Below, piece after piece: positions 1 to 8,607 of a stretch of 64,000 nucleotides of DNA. Within the stretch, counting starts at the first letter, position 1; every line of letters starts with the position of its first letter. The translations under genes were made by a program, and so were the position numbers. The notes under the pieces were generated by a model that had not been told where the DNA came from, did no database searches, and worked only from the letters and a program-made list of their open reading frames with translations. The stretch comes from Bacillus sp. OV166 (GTDB taxonomy: Bacteria > Bacillota > Bacilli > Bacillales > Cytobacillaceae), in NCBI RefSeq assembly GCF_900177675.1, contig NZ_FXWM01000001.1, positions 753,001-817,000 on the forward strand. Direction: 5' to 3'.

Positions 1-1
1 A

Positions 2-184
2 GTTGGTTTCCGAGCAACAGAACGGGAAGAGGACGAGGGCTTAGATATGTCTTATCACGGTATTCCTGCTTACAATGAATTAGAGCGTTTTACCGATATC
101 CCAACTAGCCTATTTAATTTTGAAGAGACAACAGGGATCACCGTTGCTTCTCCTACCATTAGGAAAGAGAAGGAAGTAATGTAG
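2..184 (+). CDS. Ammonium transporter (Amt family), C-terminal end only
   Basis: The reading frame is open from the window edge and ends at TAG 182-184; about 60 residues are visible. The sequence GFRATEREEDEGLDMSYHG followed by IPAYNELERF matches the cytoplasmic tail of Amt/NrgA ammonium channels, where an acidic stretch precedes a GLD...HG.xAY motif. Everything upstream, including the transmembrane channel, lies outside the window. In Bacillus this gene is usually paired with a PII protein (glnK/nrgB), but no such gene follows here; the next gene is on the opposite strand. The identification rests on the tail motif alone. Confidence 0.7.
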   Translation, partial: VGFRATEREEDEGLDMSYHGIPAYNELERFTDIPTSLFNFEETTGITVASPTIRKEKEVM

Positions 185-191
185 TTAGCTT

Positions 192-221
192 GGAATCCCT
201 TCACGGAGGGATCCTTATTTT
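192..221 (+). terminator. Probable terminator of the ammonium transporter gene
   Basis: A stem of GGAATCCCT (192-200) and AGGGATCC (207-214), with one bulged A, is followed by TTATTTT. It lies 8 bases after the TAG stop. Confidence 0.5.
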
Positions 222-306
222 ATGCAAACGTTATTGTTTCGTTGACCTCCGAATCGTTCAGGTAAGATGCAACTAAGAAATAAATGCGTCCCCTTATATT
301 AAAAGA

Positions 307-338
307 TGACCACGGTATTTGAACCGTGGTCATTTTTT
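307..338. terminator. Bidirectional terminator
   Basis: TGACCACGG (307-315) pairs perfectly with CCGTGGTCA (324-332), followed by TTTTTT on the plus strand and an A-rich flank that gives a short U-run on the minus strand. It sits just beyond the end of the minus-strand membrane hydrolase gene. Confidence 0.75.
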
Positions 339-346
339 ATAAACTT

Positions 347-1339
347 TTATTTGATTGATGACGAGGAATTCGTTAAGCTGCGAAGCACTTTTTTGTATTG
401 TTTTAAAGAGCTTACCTTGCCTATATAGCTATTCTTTCTTTTGAAATCAGAGGAAATAAACAGGATGGCAAGGGACGGGAAGAATTTTTTGGTACGAAAA
501 CGAAGGTCCTTCCAATAAACAAAGTAGCCGTTTTTTCTAACAGCAACAAAAGGATAAGCGAACGATGTACTGGCAAGAAAGTCTGACACGGACTCGTCAT
601 TTGTACTCTCAGAAACCAATACTGGAAAGTCATTATTTTTGGCAAGAGTATGTTCTATGTCGAGTGTATTATCTGAATAAACTCCAAATAAAAAGTCCTC
701 CCTCGTCTCGATAAAAATATCCCATTTAAATAGGGTGATGCGCGGGATTAGTTTTATACGGTCAGCTCTAATAAAATGTTGCTGTAGGTGCCTTTTGGTT
801 AATAATGCTGACAGAGTTCGAACAGCAAGGTATAAAAATATGAATACATAAATGATTAAAAAGATAATCCCTGCCTGGTAGAAAAAGAGTAATCCAAACC
901 CTAGAAAATGGAGTGTTAAAATGTAAGGGTCCAATAATGGGATAGCGTCAAAGGCAATCCATTTTTGGGAAAAAGGCAGAAGGATTTGCGTTCCATGGAC
1001 ATTGAATAAATCAAAAAAGACATGAAGAATTACTGCTAAGAACGTCCATAAAAAGAGAGGAAGAAATTCTGAAACGGGGAAGAGTGGGTAAAGTAAGCCT
1101 GAAACCAGTAATCCCCATAAAGGAAGAGCTGGAAGGGAATGTGACAGGCCTCTGTGATTCCTGAAATAGCTACCTTTTCCTTTTAATCTGTAAATGATAT
1201 CAAAATCAGGAGCAATTGAACCTATTACCACCCCTAACATGACCGCCTGTGATAGGGTCTGATTAGATGATACGGCAGGGTCGATTTGAGCAAGAGCACC
1301 AATGCCAAACCCTATAACAATATGCGAAAAAGTATCCAC
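347..1339 (-). CDS. Membrane-bound metal-dependent hydrolase, YdjM/DUF457-like
   Basis: The 330-residue protein starts MDTFSHIVIGFGIGAL, has IAPDFDI near residues 42-48 and FRNHRGLSHS at 59-68. These conserved His and Asp residues (H6, D45, D47, H62, H67) are the hallmark of the YdjM/DUF457 family of predicted membrane metal-dependent hydrolases. About five hydrophobic segments occupy residues 30-190. The C-terminal 130 residues are soluble and not recognised. The family's substrate is unknown, and some members are linked to the DNA-damage response. It lies 50 bases downstream of the broken glycosyltransferase on the same strand, so the two may be co-transcribed. Confidence 0.75.
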   Translation of the reverse strand: MDTFSHIVIGFGIGALAQIDPAVSSNQTLSQAVMLGVVIGSIAPDFDIIYRLKGKGSYFRNHRGLSHSLPALPLWGLLVSGLLYPLFPVSEFLPLFLWTFLAVILHVFFDLFNVHGTQILLPFSQKWIAFDAIPLLDPYILTLHFLGFGLLFFYQAGIIFLIIYVFIFLYLAVRTLSALLTKRHLQQHFIRADRIKLIPRITLFKWDIFIETREDFLFGVYSDNTLDIEHTLAKNNDFPVLVSESTNDESVSDFLASTSFAYPFVAVRKNGYFVYWKDLRFRTKKFFPSLAILFISSDFKRKNSYIGKVSSLKQYKKVLRSLTNSSSSIK

Positions 1340-1390
1340 TCTATCACTCCTCTACTTTATTAATATATTGGGGAAAAATCGTACAACAAA

Positions 1391-2534
1391 TCATGCATAT
1401 TTTTGTATCTTTGGTTCATCGATAACGGCTCGATAATGCCAAAGTAAATTGGAAAAGATTTTATCCCAGCTTTGTGTTAGCGCATAATTTCTCCCTTCTA
1501 TCCCCAATTGCTTTCTCAGGTCATCATTTTCTAATAACTTCAAGATGGCGTTCGTAAACTCCATTACATTGCCGGTTTCACACAAATAACCTGTTACTCC
1601 TGCCTTAATAATATTTTTTACGCCTCCGGAATTGGCGGTAATTGCGGGTGTACCACTTGCAAGTGCTTCAATCACAACATTTCCAAACGTTTCAGTAGGA
1701 GAGGGAAAAACGAATAAGTCTGATGCAGAGTAGATTTCCGCTAATTGTTCGCCAGTTAAGTATCCTGTTAATGTCATGTTCGCAGGCGCTTCTATTTGAA
1801 GTTCTTCCCTTTGGGGACCGTCCCCGATAACAAACCATTGAACTTCTTCATTGATCTCAGCCGGCAGTGCTTTTGCTACAGCTAAGAGTGTCTTTACATC
1901 TTTTTCTGGGGCTAACCTGCCTACATAGGTTAAGAGGTACTTTTTTGAAATCCCCCATTGCTCACGAATAGCTTGTTTTTCGTAATAAGGGTGAAAAAGC
2001 TGACAGTCAACTCCACCGGGCCAAACTTCTAAATTAAACAAATCCCTGGCATTTGAGTTGAGTTAACGTTTCATTAGAAGGGACAAATAATTTTTTAAAG
2101 GGTTTATGAAACCAATTCATATATTTCCAAAGGATTTTTGAAAAAAATCTAAGATCATAAAATTTCAAATAATGGTCAAAATCAGTGTGATAGGAGCCGA
2201 CAAGTGGAATAGTTAGTTTTTTTGCAAGATAGACACCACAAAGTCCCATGTTAAATGGTGTAGCGACATGGATGATATCCGGGGAAAATTCTTCTAATTC
2301 TGATTTAATACGAGAAAGATTGGGAAAAGCCAGGCGACACTCAGGATATAAGAAAAAAGAGAGACTTTTAATGCGGCGAACGTTTGAAGAAACATATTCG
2401 TTTGAAAGTGAATCAGGTGCAAAGACTTTGTAAGAGATTTTTTTATTATCCAAGTAGTGAATGAAATATTTAAGCGTCCGAGCAACTCCATTGATATCCG
2501 GGTCATAGGTATCAGTGAAAATGGCGATCCTCAT
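1391..2534 (-). pseudogene. GT4 glycosyltransferase, split by a frameshift
   Basis: Two adjacent frames encode the halves of one GT4 enzyme. The 5' part (2534 down to 2034) begins MRIAIFTDTYDPDINGVART and carries the N-terminal Rossmann domain; it ends LTQLKCQGFV and stop. The 3' part (2041 down to 1391) continues FNLEVWPGGVD, then TYVGRLAPEKD and FPSPTETFGNVVIEALASG, the GT4 nucleotide-sugar site. The coding-strand sequence GGATTTGTTTAATTTAGAA can be restored by removing one base, which joins QGF to NLEVW. Together the parts make about 380 residues, normal for a diacylglycerol or PimB-like glycosyltransferase. The break could be a real mutation or a sequencing error in a short T run. The 5' half has no other obvious damage, which favours a recent event. 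Confidence 0.8.
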
Positions 2535-2720
2535 AACCTTTCCTCTCTGACCAATATTGAACTACCGTATTGGGGATACTTTAGATACTTAAACGTCACT
2601 CTCATCTACTCCCTCCAAATTATAAACTCCCCTTTATTGTATTAAATAAAGGAAACCAATCTTCTTAAGATTCTGTTAATAAAATGTAAAGATTCTGTAT
2701 AGTAAAAAAAACGCTGATTG

Positions 2721-2753
2721 GGCAGGGCAGGGCATGACATGACATGACAATGA
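2721..2753. repeat. Short pentanucleotide tandem repeats
   Basis: GGGCA repeated as GGGCAGGGCAGGGCA is followed directly by TGACATGACATGACA. These microsatellite-like units sit in the intergenic region just before the alkaline phosphatase remnant and probably arose by replication slippage. Confidence 0.6.
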
Positions 2754-2765
2754 TATTGTAGGGCA

Positions 2766-2918
2766 ATGAGTGAGATTAAAGACTTTGAAATCGCATTTAA
2801 AGATGCAATTCAATTCGCCTTCAATAGAGAGGATACGATTGTGGTTGCGACAGCTGATCATTCAACCGGCGGGATGAGCATTGATCGAAAGGGTAACTCC
2901 GGATCGCCATTATTTTAA
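2766..2918 (+). pseudogene. Alkaline phosphatase (PhoA family) C-terminal fragment
   Basis: A 50-codon frame starting ATG AGT GAG ATT and ending TAA 2916-2918 encodes an EIKDFEIAF stretch and then TIVVATADHSTGGMSI. That is the alkaline phosphatase motif in which the TADH histidine binds zinc. A full enzyme has more than 400 residues, and the rest is absent upstream. After the motif the sequence drifts (DRKGNSGSPLF) and stops. I infer a deletion remnant, not a functional gene. Confidence 0.7.
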
Positions 2919-2921
2919 AAT

Positions 2922-2951
2922 GGCGAACAGCAACTGTTACTGTTCGCCTTT
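2922..2951 (+). terminator. Terminator after the phosphatase remnant
   Basis: GGCGAACAG (2922-2930) pairs with CTGTTCGCC (2940-2948) around a 9-base loop, followed by TTT. It probably belonged to the intact phosphatase gene. Confidence 0.6.
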
Positions 2952-3009
2952 GGGAATGCCCTTTTATGCATTCTTCAATATAATTTAGTAGTCCAACGCC
3001 TGTGGACCA

Positions 3010-3792
3010 TCAGCGATGCATGGTCCACATTCCTATATTTTTAAAGCCAAGGCGCTTATAAATTCGTCCAGCTTCAGGGTTATCATAAAAAAGACAGAGA
3101 GTTTTCCCTTCGTTTAGGACATCCTGAAAAAGATTTTGCATGATGGAAGTTGCCAGGCCTTTACTGCGATATTCCTTCCTTGTGCAAACCCCAACAATCA
3201 TCGCTGAAATAGAATTTTCCGCTGCGGTTGAAACACAAGAAGTAATGATACCATTTTCCTCAGTAAAATAGGTTCTAGATGTATTGGATTCCATTGACTG
3301 TATTAATACGTCCCTGGCATCACTTCTGACATGAAATTCCTCAATGGTTTGGCGGAGTTGTAAAATTTGATCTATATCTTCCAGACTAGCCTTTTTATAT
3401 ACGACATCATCCGGAGACAGGAATTCATCCGTGTTACATTCAGCAAAGTAAGTAACTTGCTTTTTACCAAGATGCAGGTCATCATAAGCTTCGAATTTTG
3501 CTACAATATCGGATTTACCGGATAGAAGAATGGGCTGTCTGTAGTGTTTCATAATCGATACAAAACCGCTTGTATCGAATTCTCCCTTTGCATAAGGAAT
3601 AAAGGATTGATGAAACCTTAGGAGAACGGCTTTAATCGTGTTGTGTTCATCAAATTCGGCCCAAATTTCCTGAGACTCCGAAGTGTATCCAAAGGCCTCT
3701 ATATCCCCTATGATAAATAGATTAATAGAAGGTTCCTCACTTAAAAAAGCGAATACCTGATCATGATCTTGGTCTGTAAGCTTTCTAATCAT
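3010..3792 (-). CDS. GNAT-family N-acetyltransferase
   Basis: A 260-residue protein starting MIRKLTDQDHDQVFAFL; this ATG has AAGGGGGAATTCGAT in front, so the 22 extra codons upstream are unlikely to be translated. The C-terminal half holds the GNAT acetyl-CoA site: VGVCTRKEYRSKGLATSIM (motif A, RxxGxA) and LFYDNPEAGRIYKRLGF (motif B, the YxxxGF end). The N-terminal half looks like a second, degenerate GNAT-like domain (FLSEEPSINLFIIGDIE), an arrangement common in Bacillus proteins of unknown substrate. It is transcribed leftward, with the small membrane protein gene upstream. The substrate cannot be predicted. Confidence 0.8.
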   Translation of the reverse strand: MIRKLTDQDHDQVFAFLSEEPSINLFIIGDIEAFGYTSESQEIWAEFDEHNTIKAVLLRFHQSFIPYAKGEFDTSGFVSIMKHYRQPILLSGKSDIVAKFEAYDDLHLGKKQVTYFAECNTDEFLSPDDVVYKKASLEDIDQILQLRQTIEEFHVRSDARDVLIQSMESNTSRTYFTEENGIITSCVSTAAENSISAMIVGVCTRKEYRSKGLATSIMQNLFQDVLNEGKTLCLFYDNPEAGRIYKRLGFKNIGMWTMHR

Positions 3793-3877
3793 ATCGAATT
3801 CCCCCTTACTCTTCAAAAGGGTAAACAAATAGTTGGAAAATTTCAAGTGTTTATACAAAATTATACTAAGGGTAGCA

Positions 3878-4134
3878 TACTTGCCTTAACTAGAGTGCTT
3901 CGCAACAAGTTTCTTCTTTTTCCAAGGCTTAAATACTGAGATGCAGAATATGAAAATCGTTATGGCTACTTGAATAATAATTGCATATTGCCGTATGGTT
4001 TGGTTTTGGATAAATTCTGGATTAACTAATGCCCTAGCTTTTTCGGTCTCCAAGATTGCCATATTCGCCATCATTAATTTGTCGACAATAAAGATCCCTA
4101 GAATGGTTTGGCCGACAAAAAGAATCCATTTCAC
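3878..4134. repeat. Direct repeat copy 1 (3' part of the small membrane protein gene)
   Basis: These roughly 257 bases recur at 33005-33262 in the same orientation with about 11 mismatches counted by eye (about 95% identity). Similarity ends sharply after CATTTCAC at both places. Confidence 0.85.
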
Positions 4135-4401
4135 CGTAACCCATCGATGCTTAAAAAACCTCCAATTGGTAAACATTCCATATAAAAACCCAACGAGTAA
4201 CGTTCCGACAGCGCCGATTCTAATGATTTGATCACTAATAATAATGATCCTTTTATATGTTTCAAACGTTTCATCATAGGTCGCTAGCTTAACCCCGAAA
4301 TTTAAGGCTAAGGAGCTCATGATTCCGCCAAAAAATAGAGCAACTAATATAATATGAATGATCTTTAACCACTTCATCCCAACTGGACCTAGCTTTTTCA
4401 C
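3886..4401 (-). CDS. Small four-helix membrane protein, DUF2269-like
   Basis: A GTG start (MKKLGPVGMKWLK) is chosen because AGGAGGTACATCA stands right before it; that gives 171 residues. Hydrophobic segments lie at roughly residues 15-35, 60-82, 92-115 and 138-158. Charged turns and a basic C-terminus (FKPWKKKKLVAKHSS) suggest a four-helix protein with a cytoplasmic end. The first helix begins KIIHIILVALFFGGI, which recalls DUF2269-type membrane proteins of unknown function. The 3' two-thirds is duplicated at 33 kb. The function is unknown. Confidence 0.6.
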   Translation of the reverse strand: MKKLGPVGMKWLKIIHIILVALFFGGIMSSLALNFGVKLATYDETFETYKRIIIISDQIIRIGAVGTLLVGFLYGMFTNWRFFKHRWVTVKWILFVGQTILGIFIVDKLMMANMAILETEKARALVNPEFIQNQTIRQYAIIIQVAITIFIFCISVFKPWKKKKLVAKHSS

Positions 4402-4789
4402 TGATGTACCTCCTATTATCTTGGGGTTGTTTTGGAATATCCCGCTTTTATAGTTTATCAAGATAATAGGTTATTAAATATCATCCGCAGATGTAATTTA
4501 CTCTAAGTCTTAGGTTCTATTTCTCATTATGGTGCACCTTTATAATTTCCATATTATTACTTTGTAGGAAACTCTAATAACTTTATTGTTTACCAATACC
4601 AAAGATATAGGGTATTAATTAGGCATGTTGTACAATTCAATATGCGCAAAATATGTCGTAAATTAGAGTAGGGAATATCTCGTTCAAGTTAATGGTTTAC
4701 CCTTTGGGTTTTGTTAGACTAAAAAACAATAACTTTATCTACAAACTAACAATTCGAATTTAATTTCATGAAGGACGTGCAGAGTACAA
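4402..4789. other. Intergenic region without recognisable gene
   Basis: About 390 AT-rich bases lie between the divergent membrane protein and esterase genes. It must contain the promoters for both, but I could not assign -35/-10 elements with confidence. No tRNA, riboswitch or repeat was recognised. Confidence 0.5.
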
Positions 4790-5662
4790 ATGAAGAAAAC
4801 AGTTATTTATAAGAATAATGATTGTTTTTCCATAAAGGCTGATTTTTATGGAAATAGCAATCATAATGCACCTGTTATAGTTTATATTCATGGTGGTGGG
4901 CTTGTTTGGGGAACAAGAGAAGAAATAAGTGAAGAGATGATAAAACTCTATAATGATAATGGATTTGCAGTTTTTTCAATTGACTATAGGCTAGCACCCG
5001 AGACAAAATTGCCAGAGATCCTAGAGGATGTTCAAGACGCACTTCAGTGGTTAAAATCAGAAGGGCCACAGGAATTTTCCATTGATCCAAAAAGAATAGC
5101 TGTTGTAGGTAGTTCTGCAGGTGGTTTTTTGGCGCTTTGTACGGGTTCATTTACTAATAAGCCACGTGCAATTGTCTCTTTTTACGGATATGGAGATATC
5201 ATTGGTAAATGGGCAACAAATCCAAGCAGTTTCTATTTACAAAAGGACAATGTCCCTAAAGAACTTGCTAGAAGGCTTATCTCCGACCAAGTGATTACAG
5301 AGGCATCGATTGATCAGCGGTTTCTTTATTATGTTTATGCTAGACAGCAAGGGGTATGGATCCAAGAGATTACGGGGATAAATCCAATAATGCATAAGGA
5401 TGCACTCTTAAAGTTTTGCCCAAAGCAAAATATCACTAGCGATTATCCACCAACCTTACTGTTACACGGGACAAAGGATGAGGATGTTCCCTATGAACAA
5501 TCAGTATTTATGAGAGGTGCATTGATAAAAGAAAAGGTTGAAACCAGGTTAATCACAATTCCAAATGGAGAGCATGTGTTTGATAAGGATTTTGATAATC
5601 CAGTTATCCAAAATGCATTGAAACAAGTGATTGAATTCCTTCAATATCATTTAACGGAATAA
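4790..5662 (+). CDS. Alpha/beta hydrolase, HSL-type esterase
   Basis: The 290-residue protein has the features of the hormone-sensitive-lipase/carboxylesterase group. The oxyanion motif HGGGLVWG is at residues 34-41 and the nucleophile elbow VGSSAGGF is near 107-114. The acid lies in LLHGTKDEDVPYEQS and the histidine in IPNGEHVFD near the C-terminus. The sequence DYRLAPETKLPEILEDVQDAL is also typical. It has no signal peptide and so is cytoplasmic. The ribosome binding site is weak (GAAGGACGTGCAGAGTACAA before ATG). It is monocistronic between its own upstream region and a bidirectional terminator. The physiological ester is unknown. Confidence 0.85.
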   Translation: MKKTVIYKNNDCFSIKADFYGNSNHNAPVIVYIHGGGLVWGTREEISEEMIKLYNDNGFAVFSIDYRLAPETKLPEILEDVQDALQWLKSEGPQEFSIDPKRIAVVGSSAGGFLALCTGSFTNKPRAIVSFYGYGDIIGKWATNPSSFYLQKDNVPKELARRLISDQVITEASIDQRFLYYVYARQQGVWIQEITGINPIMHKDALLKFCPKQNITSDYPPTLLLHGTKDEDVPYEQSVFMRGALIKEKVETRLITIPNGEHVFDKDFDNPVIQNALKQVIEFLQYHLTE

Positions 5663-5695
5663 GGGCTTATCGATTTCTTTTCACATAAAATAGAC

Positions 5696-5726
5696 GGGTC
5701 CCGAGGTTTCATAGAGAACGGGACCC
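5696..5726. terminator. Bidirectional terminator between convergent genes
   Basis: GGGTCCCG (5696-5703) pairs with CGGGACCC (5719-5726). It lies between the end of the esterase gene and the end of the pucR-like gene. Confidence 0.65.
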
Positions 5727-5733
5727 ATCTGAT

Positions 5734-7443
5734 TTAAGAATTGATTGGAAGTTTTTTATTTAAGAGTCTAAATATCTTTAAAGCTAATTGGATTTGCAGC
5801 AATTCCTCCGAGTTTTTTAAATCAGTATTTAAGATTTCCTTGATTTTATCGATTCGATAAATAAGCGTATTTCTGTGTAAAAACATCGCTTTTGCTGTTT
5901 CACTAATATTAAGGTTATTAATAAAATAGTTCTCTAAAGTAATGATATAACTCGTCCCATGCAAATGGTCATGCTCATAGATTTTCCCAAGGCTTTTCAT
6001 GAAAAACTCTTCTAATTCTATGTCTTTGATATTACTGTCTAAAAAGTGATAGATGGAATGATCTTCATAGTGAGATACTCCCCCTCGGATATTAAATTTA
6101 TCCATGAGTCGAATAGATTCATTTGCTTCAGAAAAGCTTTTGTGAAGGGAATGAATGGTTTCGTACTGACGGCCAATTCCAATTAAGAAGGTTGTGTTAT
6201 TTATTTCCTTTTCAAATGCATTGTAAATTGTATTTCCGTATTGTTTTACCTCATTTACCGATAGAGAAGGTTTATTGTCATTTTGACCAATCATTATAAT
6301 TATACGATTGTTTCTATGAAAGCATGTGACCTCAGCGTTTGAATAGTTCGAAAGATTATAGACTAAGTCCACACATTTTCTGGTTTTGTTCTCCAGTCGA
6401 ACCCTCCTTGCTACCATATCATCATAACCGTCATCTTCCTCCGATTCTAAATTAATGACTATACAGTAGTAACTGTAACTTGGATTTAATCCATGCAATT
6501 CACTAAAGGTGTGAATTGTATCGACGGATGTTATTTTTCCAGTCAGCAAATCATCAAAGAAATCCTGTTTGATTTTTAATTTTACCTCCTCGATGTCCTT
6601 TGCTTTTATACGTTCCAGTGCCATATTAGTTGACGCCTGCTCTAAAATAAGTAAGTCAAACTCCGTTAAATCTTGGACAGTCTGCCATACAACAATATAT
6701 CCATAAATATTATTTGCAACTGCGACAGGAAGGATGCGGCATTTTATTTCCATTCCTTCTAAGTAATAAATGCGTTGAATACTCTTTTTCATTTCATTTA
6801 TTTCTTTAGGGACAGAATTAATAAACTCTTTATTGAAAATAGGTCGATTTTTAACCAGAGTAAAGCAGTATGAAAGTGGTACCTTATTATTTAGGTGTTC
6901 TGTAAAGTGAAGCAGCTTCCAATCCTGGTCAACGAAAATAATTGGATTATTAATAGATCCCGATAACATGGAAGAAATCCTTTCAATCCCGCCGCCTTCA
7001 AGTGTAATTCGAAAAAATAAATTATGCATGTCTAAGGTCTTTCTATTTAATAAATCATAACGGCCAGATGCTTTCTCATTAATAATAGAAATGACCTTTG
7101 ATAGGGTATATTCAAAGGGTAACTCAATCAGTGGAAAACCCAATTCATTTGCATGATCAATCATTTTCTGTGGGAGTTTTTCAAAGTATCGTTTCATTTT
7201 GACAACTAGTCCTGCACAATTAATAGCTGAAAGTTCGTTAAGTATTCTAATTTGCAAATCCTCGTTATCTTTAAAAATATAACCCGTTGATAATAGGAGT
7301 TCATTAGGTGAAAGCCAGTCAAATGCCTCGGGATTTTCGATGATATTGACTATTGAGATTTCATTATCAATTCCTTTTTCCCCAGCAACAATCTTTAATC
7401 CATCAATCGCTTGTATTTCAAATAAATCCTTAACGGTCAGCAA
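5734..7443 (-). CDS. PucR-family transcriptional regulator
   Basis: The TTG start (MLTVKDLFEI) is favoured because AAAGGAG precedes it by 8 bases, giving 569 residues. The N-terminal PucR sensor domain (about 1-125) contains NEISIVNIIENPEAFDWLSPNELLLSTG-type sequence. A central CdaR GGDEF-like region spans about 300-440. The C-terminal PucR helix-turn-helix is ISETAKAMFLHRNTLIYRIDKI. PucR of Bacillus subtilis controls purine and ureide catabolism. Here the gene is divergent from the DUF2877-fdrA-DUF1116 operon, so it is the obvious candidate regulator of that operon. The 280-base region between them should hold the operators. Confidence 0.85.
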   Translation of the reverse strand: MLTVKDLFEIQAIDGLKIVAGEKGIDNEISIVNIIENPEAFDWLSPNELLLSTGYIFKDNEDLQIRILNELSAINCAGLVVKMKRYFEKLPQKMIDHANELGFPLIELPFEYTLSKVISIINEKASGRYDLLNRKTLDMHNLFFRITLEGGGIERISSMLSGSINNPIIFVDQDWKLLHFTEHLNNKVPLSYCFTLVKNRPIFNKEFINSVPKEINEMKKSIQRIYYLEGMEIKCRILPVAVANNIYGYIVVWQTVQDLTEFDLLILEQASTNMALERIKAKDIEEVKLKIKQDFFDDLLTGKITSVDTIHTFSELHGLNPSYSYYCIVINLESEEDDGYDDMVARRVRLENKTRKCVDLVYNLSNYSNAEVTCFHRNNRIIIMIGQNDNKPSLSVNEVKQYGNTIYNAFEKEINNTTFLIGIGRQYETIHSLHKSFSEANESIRLMDKFNIRGGVSHYEDHSIYHFLDSNIKDIELEEFFMKSLGKIYEHDHLHGTSYIITLENYFINNLNISETAKAMFLHRNTLIYRIDKIKEILNTDLKNSEELLQIQLALKIFRLLNKKLPINS

Positions 7444-7722
7444 GATTATCACTCCTTTGTCAAAAAATCTACACATTTAATTGTATAACATGCACAAATG
7501 ATATCTATTTTTTTTGGTTTGCTTAAACGATGATGCTTTTATGCAATTTATCTAAAATAAACATGTAAGGTCATATCTTGTCAAACTAAAATAAGGGTTA
7601 AACGAATTTTTCCTTTCACAGAAATGAACAGAAGTTGGTGCTTTATTTATACTGTACCTTACAAATTTATCCTTTGAAAGGGGCTGCATGTACAGACGTT
7701 CCAGATCAATGATGTATCACAA

Positions 7723-8607
7723 TTGAGGAATGCAATTTCTGGTGATCTTGAGCTTATTGAAAGAATTAATAATTCTGTCCTAACTGGTTTTGTTCATAGC
7801 ACATTTAAAAATACAATTAATATTCATTGTAATGAAAATGGCGAATTATTTACGATTGCCAGCAGCCAAATTGATAATGGACCTAATACGCTTTTGATTA
7901 ATTCTGCCAGCCTTGAGGAATTAAATATCGATGTCAATGATGTGGTGTATGTAAAAAGTAAAATGCTGCACATTTCAAATAAACTTGCCATATCTACGAA
8001 TCAAGCTGAGAAATGGGCAGGTATTTTACCGGAGTACCCTGCAAACACCGAAAACATCTCTCGAAATTTAAAAAGAATGATAGAATACATCGATATCCAC
8101 GGAAAAGCTGGGGGAATGAAAAAGAAAGTAGATGCCCCAAGTCTTTTTGACATAGAAATGTCTAGAATGCTCGAAGAACGAACCAAGTTATTATTAAACG
8201 AATTATTAAGTAATCGAATGACCAGTGCCTTGCATCATGCTGTTTCGTTAATAGGTCTTGGTCCAGGACTAACTCCCTCTGGAGATGACTACCTAGTTGG
8301 ATTATTTACGATCATTAATTTGAGGAATAGCCCTTTCTATTCACATCAATCATTTTGTGGAGAAGTGCTGCAGAAAGCAAAAACCTTAACGAATGAAATA
8401 AGCTATATGGCATTAAAAAAGGCATCCATTGGTCAAGTAAGAGAGTCAATCATTCACTTAGTTCATTCCATACTTAATGGAGAAGAAGACGACTTATATC
8501 TCTCTTTAAATAAAGTACTAAATATCGGCTCTTCATCAGGAACAGATATAGCCTTAGGTCTTGTCTCTGGGGTGAAAGCCAATCTTAAAGTAGGAGGTCA
8601 ATTATGA
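7723..8607 (+). CDS. DUF2877 protein, AllH-like subunit of oxamate carbamoyltransferase
   Basis: Residues 178-190 read GLGPGLTPSGDDY, the signature of DUF2877 (E. coli YlbF/AllH). In E. coli the three proteins AllF (FdrA), AllG and AllH together give oxamate carbamoyltransferase activity, which releases carbamoyl phosphate in anaerobic allantoin breakdown. The same trio is encoded consecutively here, with the stop overlapping the fdrA start as ATGA at 8604-8607. The start is uncertain. TTG at 7723 has no good ribosome site, while GAAAGGGG lies at about 7676-7683 and the frame stays open upstream (QTFQINDVSQ), so a non-ATG start near 7684 is possible. Confidence 0.8.
   Translation: MRNAISGDLELIERINNSVLTGFVHSTFKNTINIHCNENGELFTIASSQIDNGPNTLLINSASLEELNIDVNDVVYVKSKMLHISNKLAISTNQAEKWAGILPEYPANTENISRNLKRMIEYIDIHGKAGGMKKKVDAPSLFDIEMSRMLEERTKLLLNELLSNRMTSALHHAVSLIGLGPGLTPSGDDYLVGLFTIINLRNSPFYSHQSFCGEVLQKAKTLTNEISYMALKKASIGQVRESIIHLVHSILNGEEDDLYLSLNKVLNIGSSSGTDIALGLVSGVKANLKVGGQL

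Noticed and set aside
2676..2861. Minus-strand ORF opposite the phosphatase remnant
   Set aside because: The plus-strand frame has a clear alkaline phosphatase motif; the minus frame has no ribosome site or similarity.
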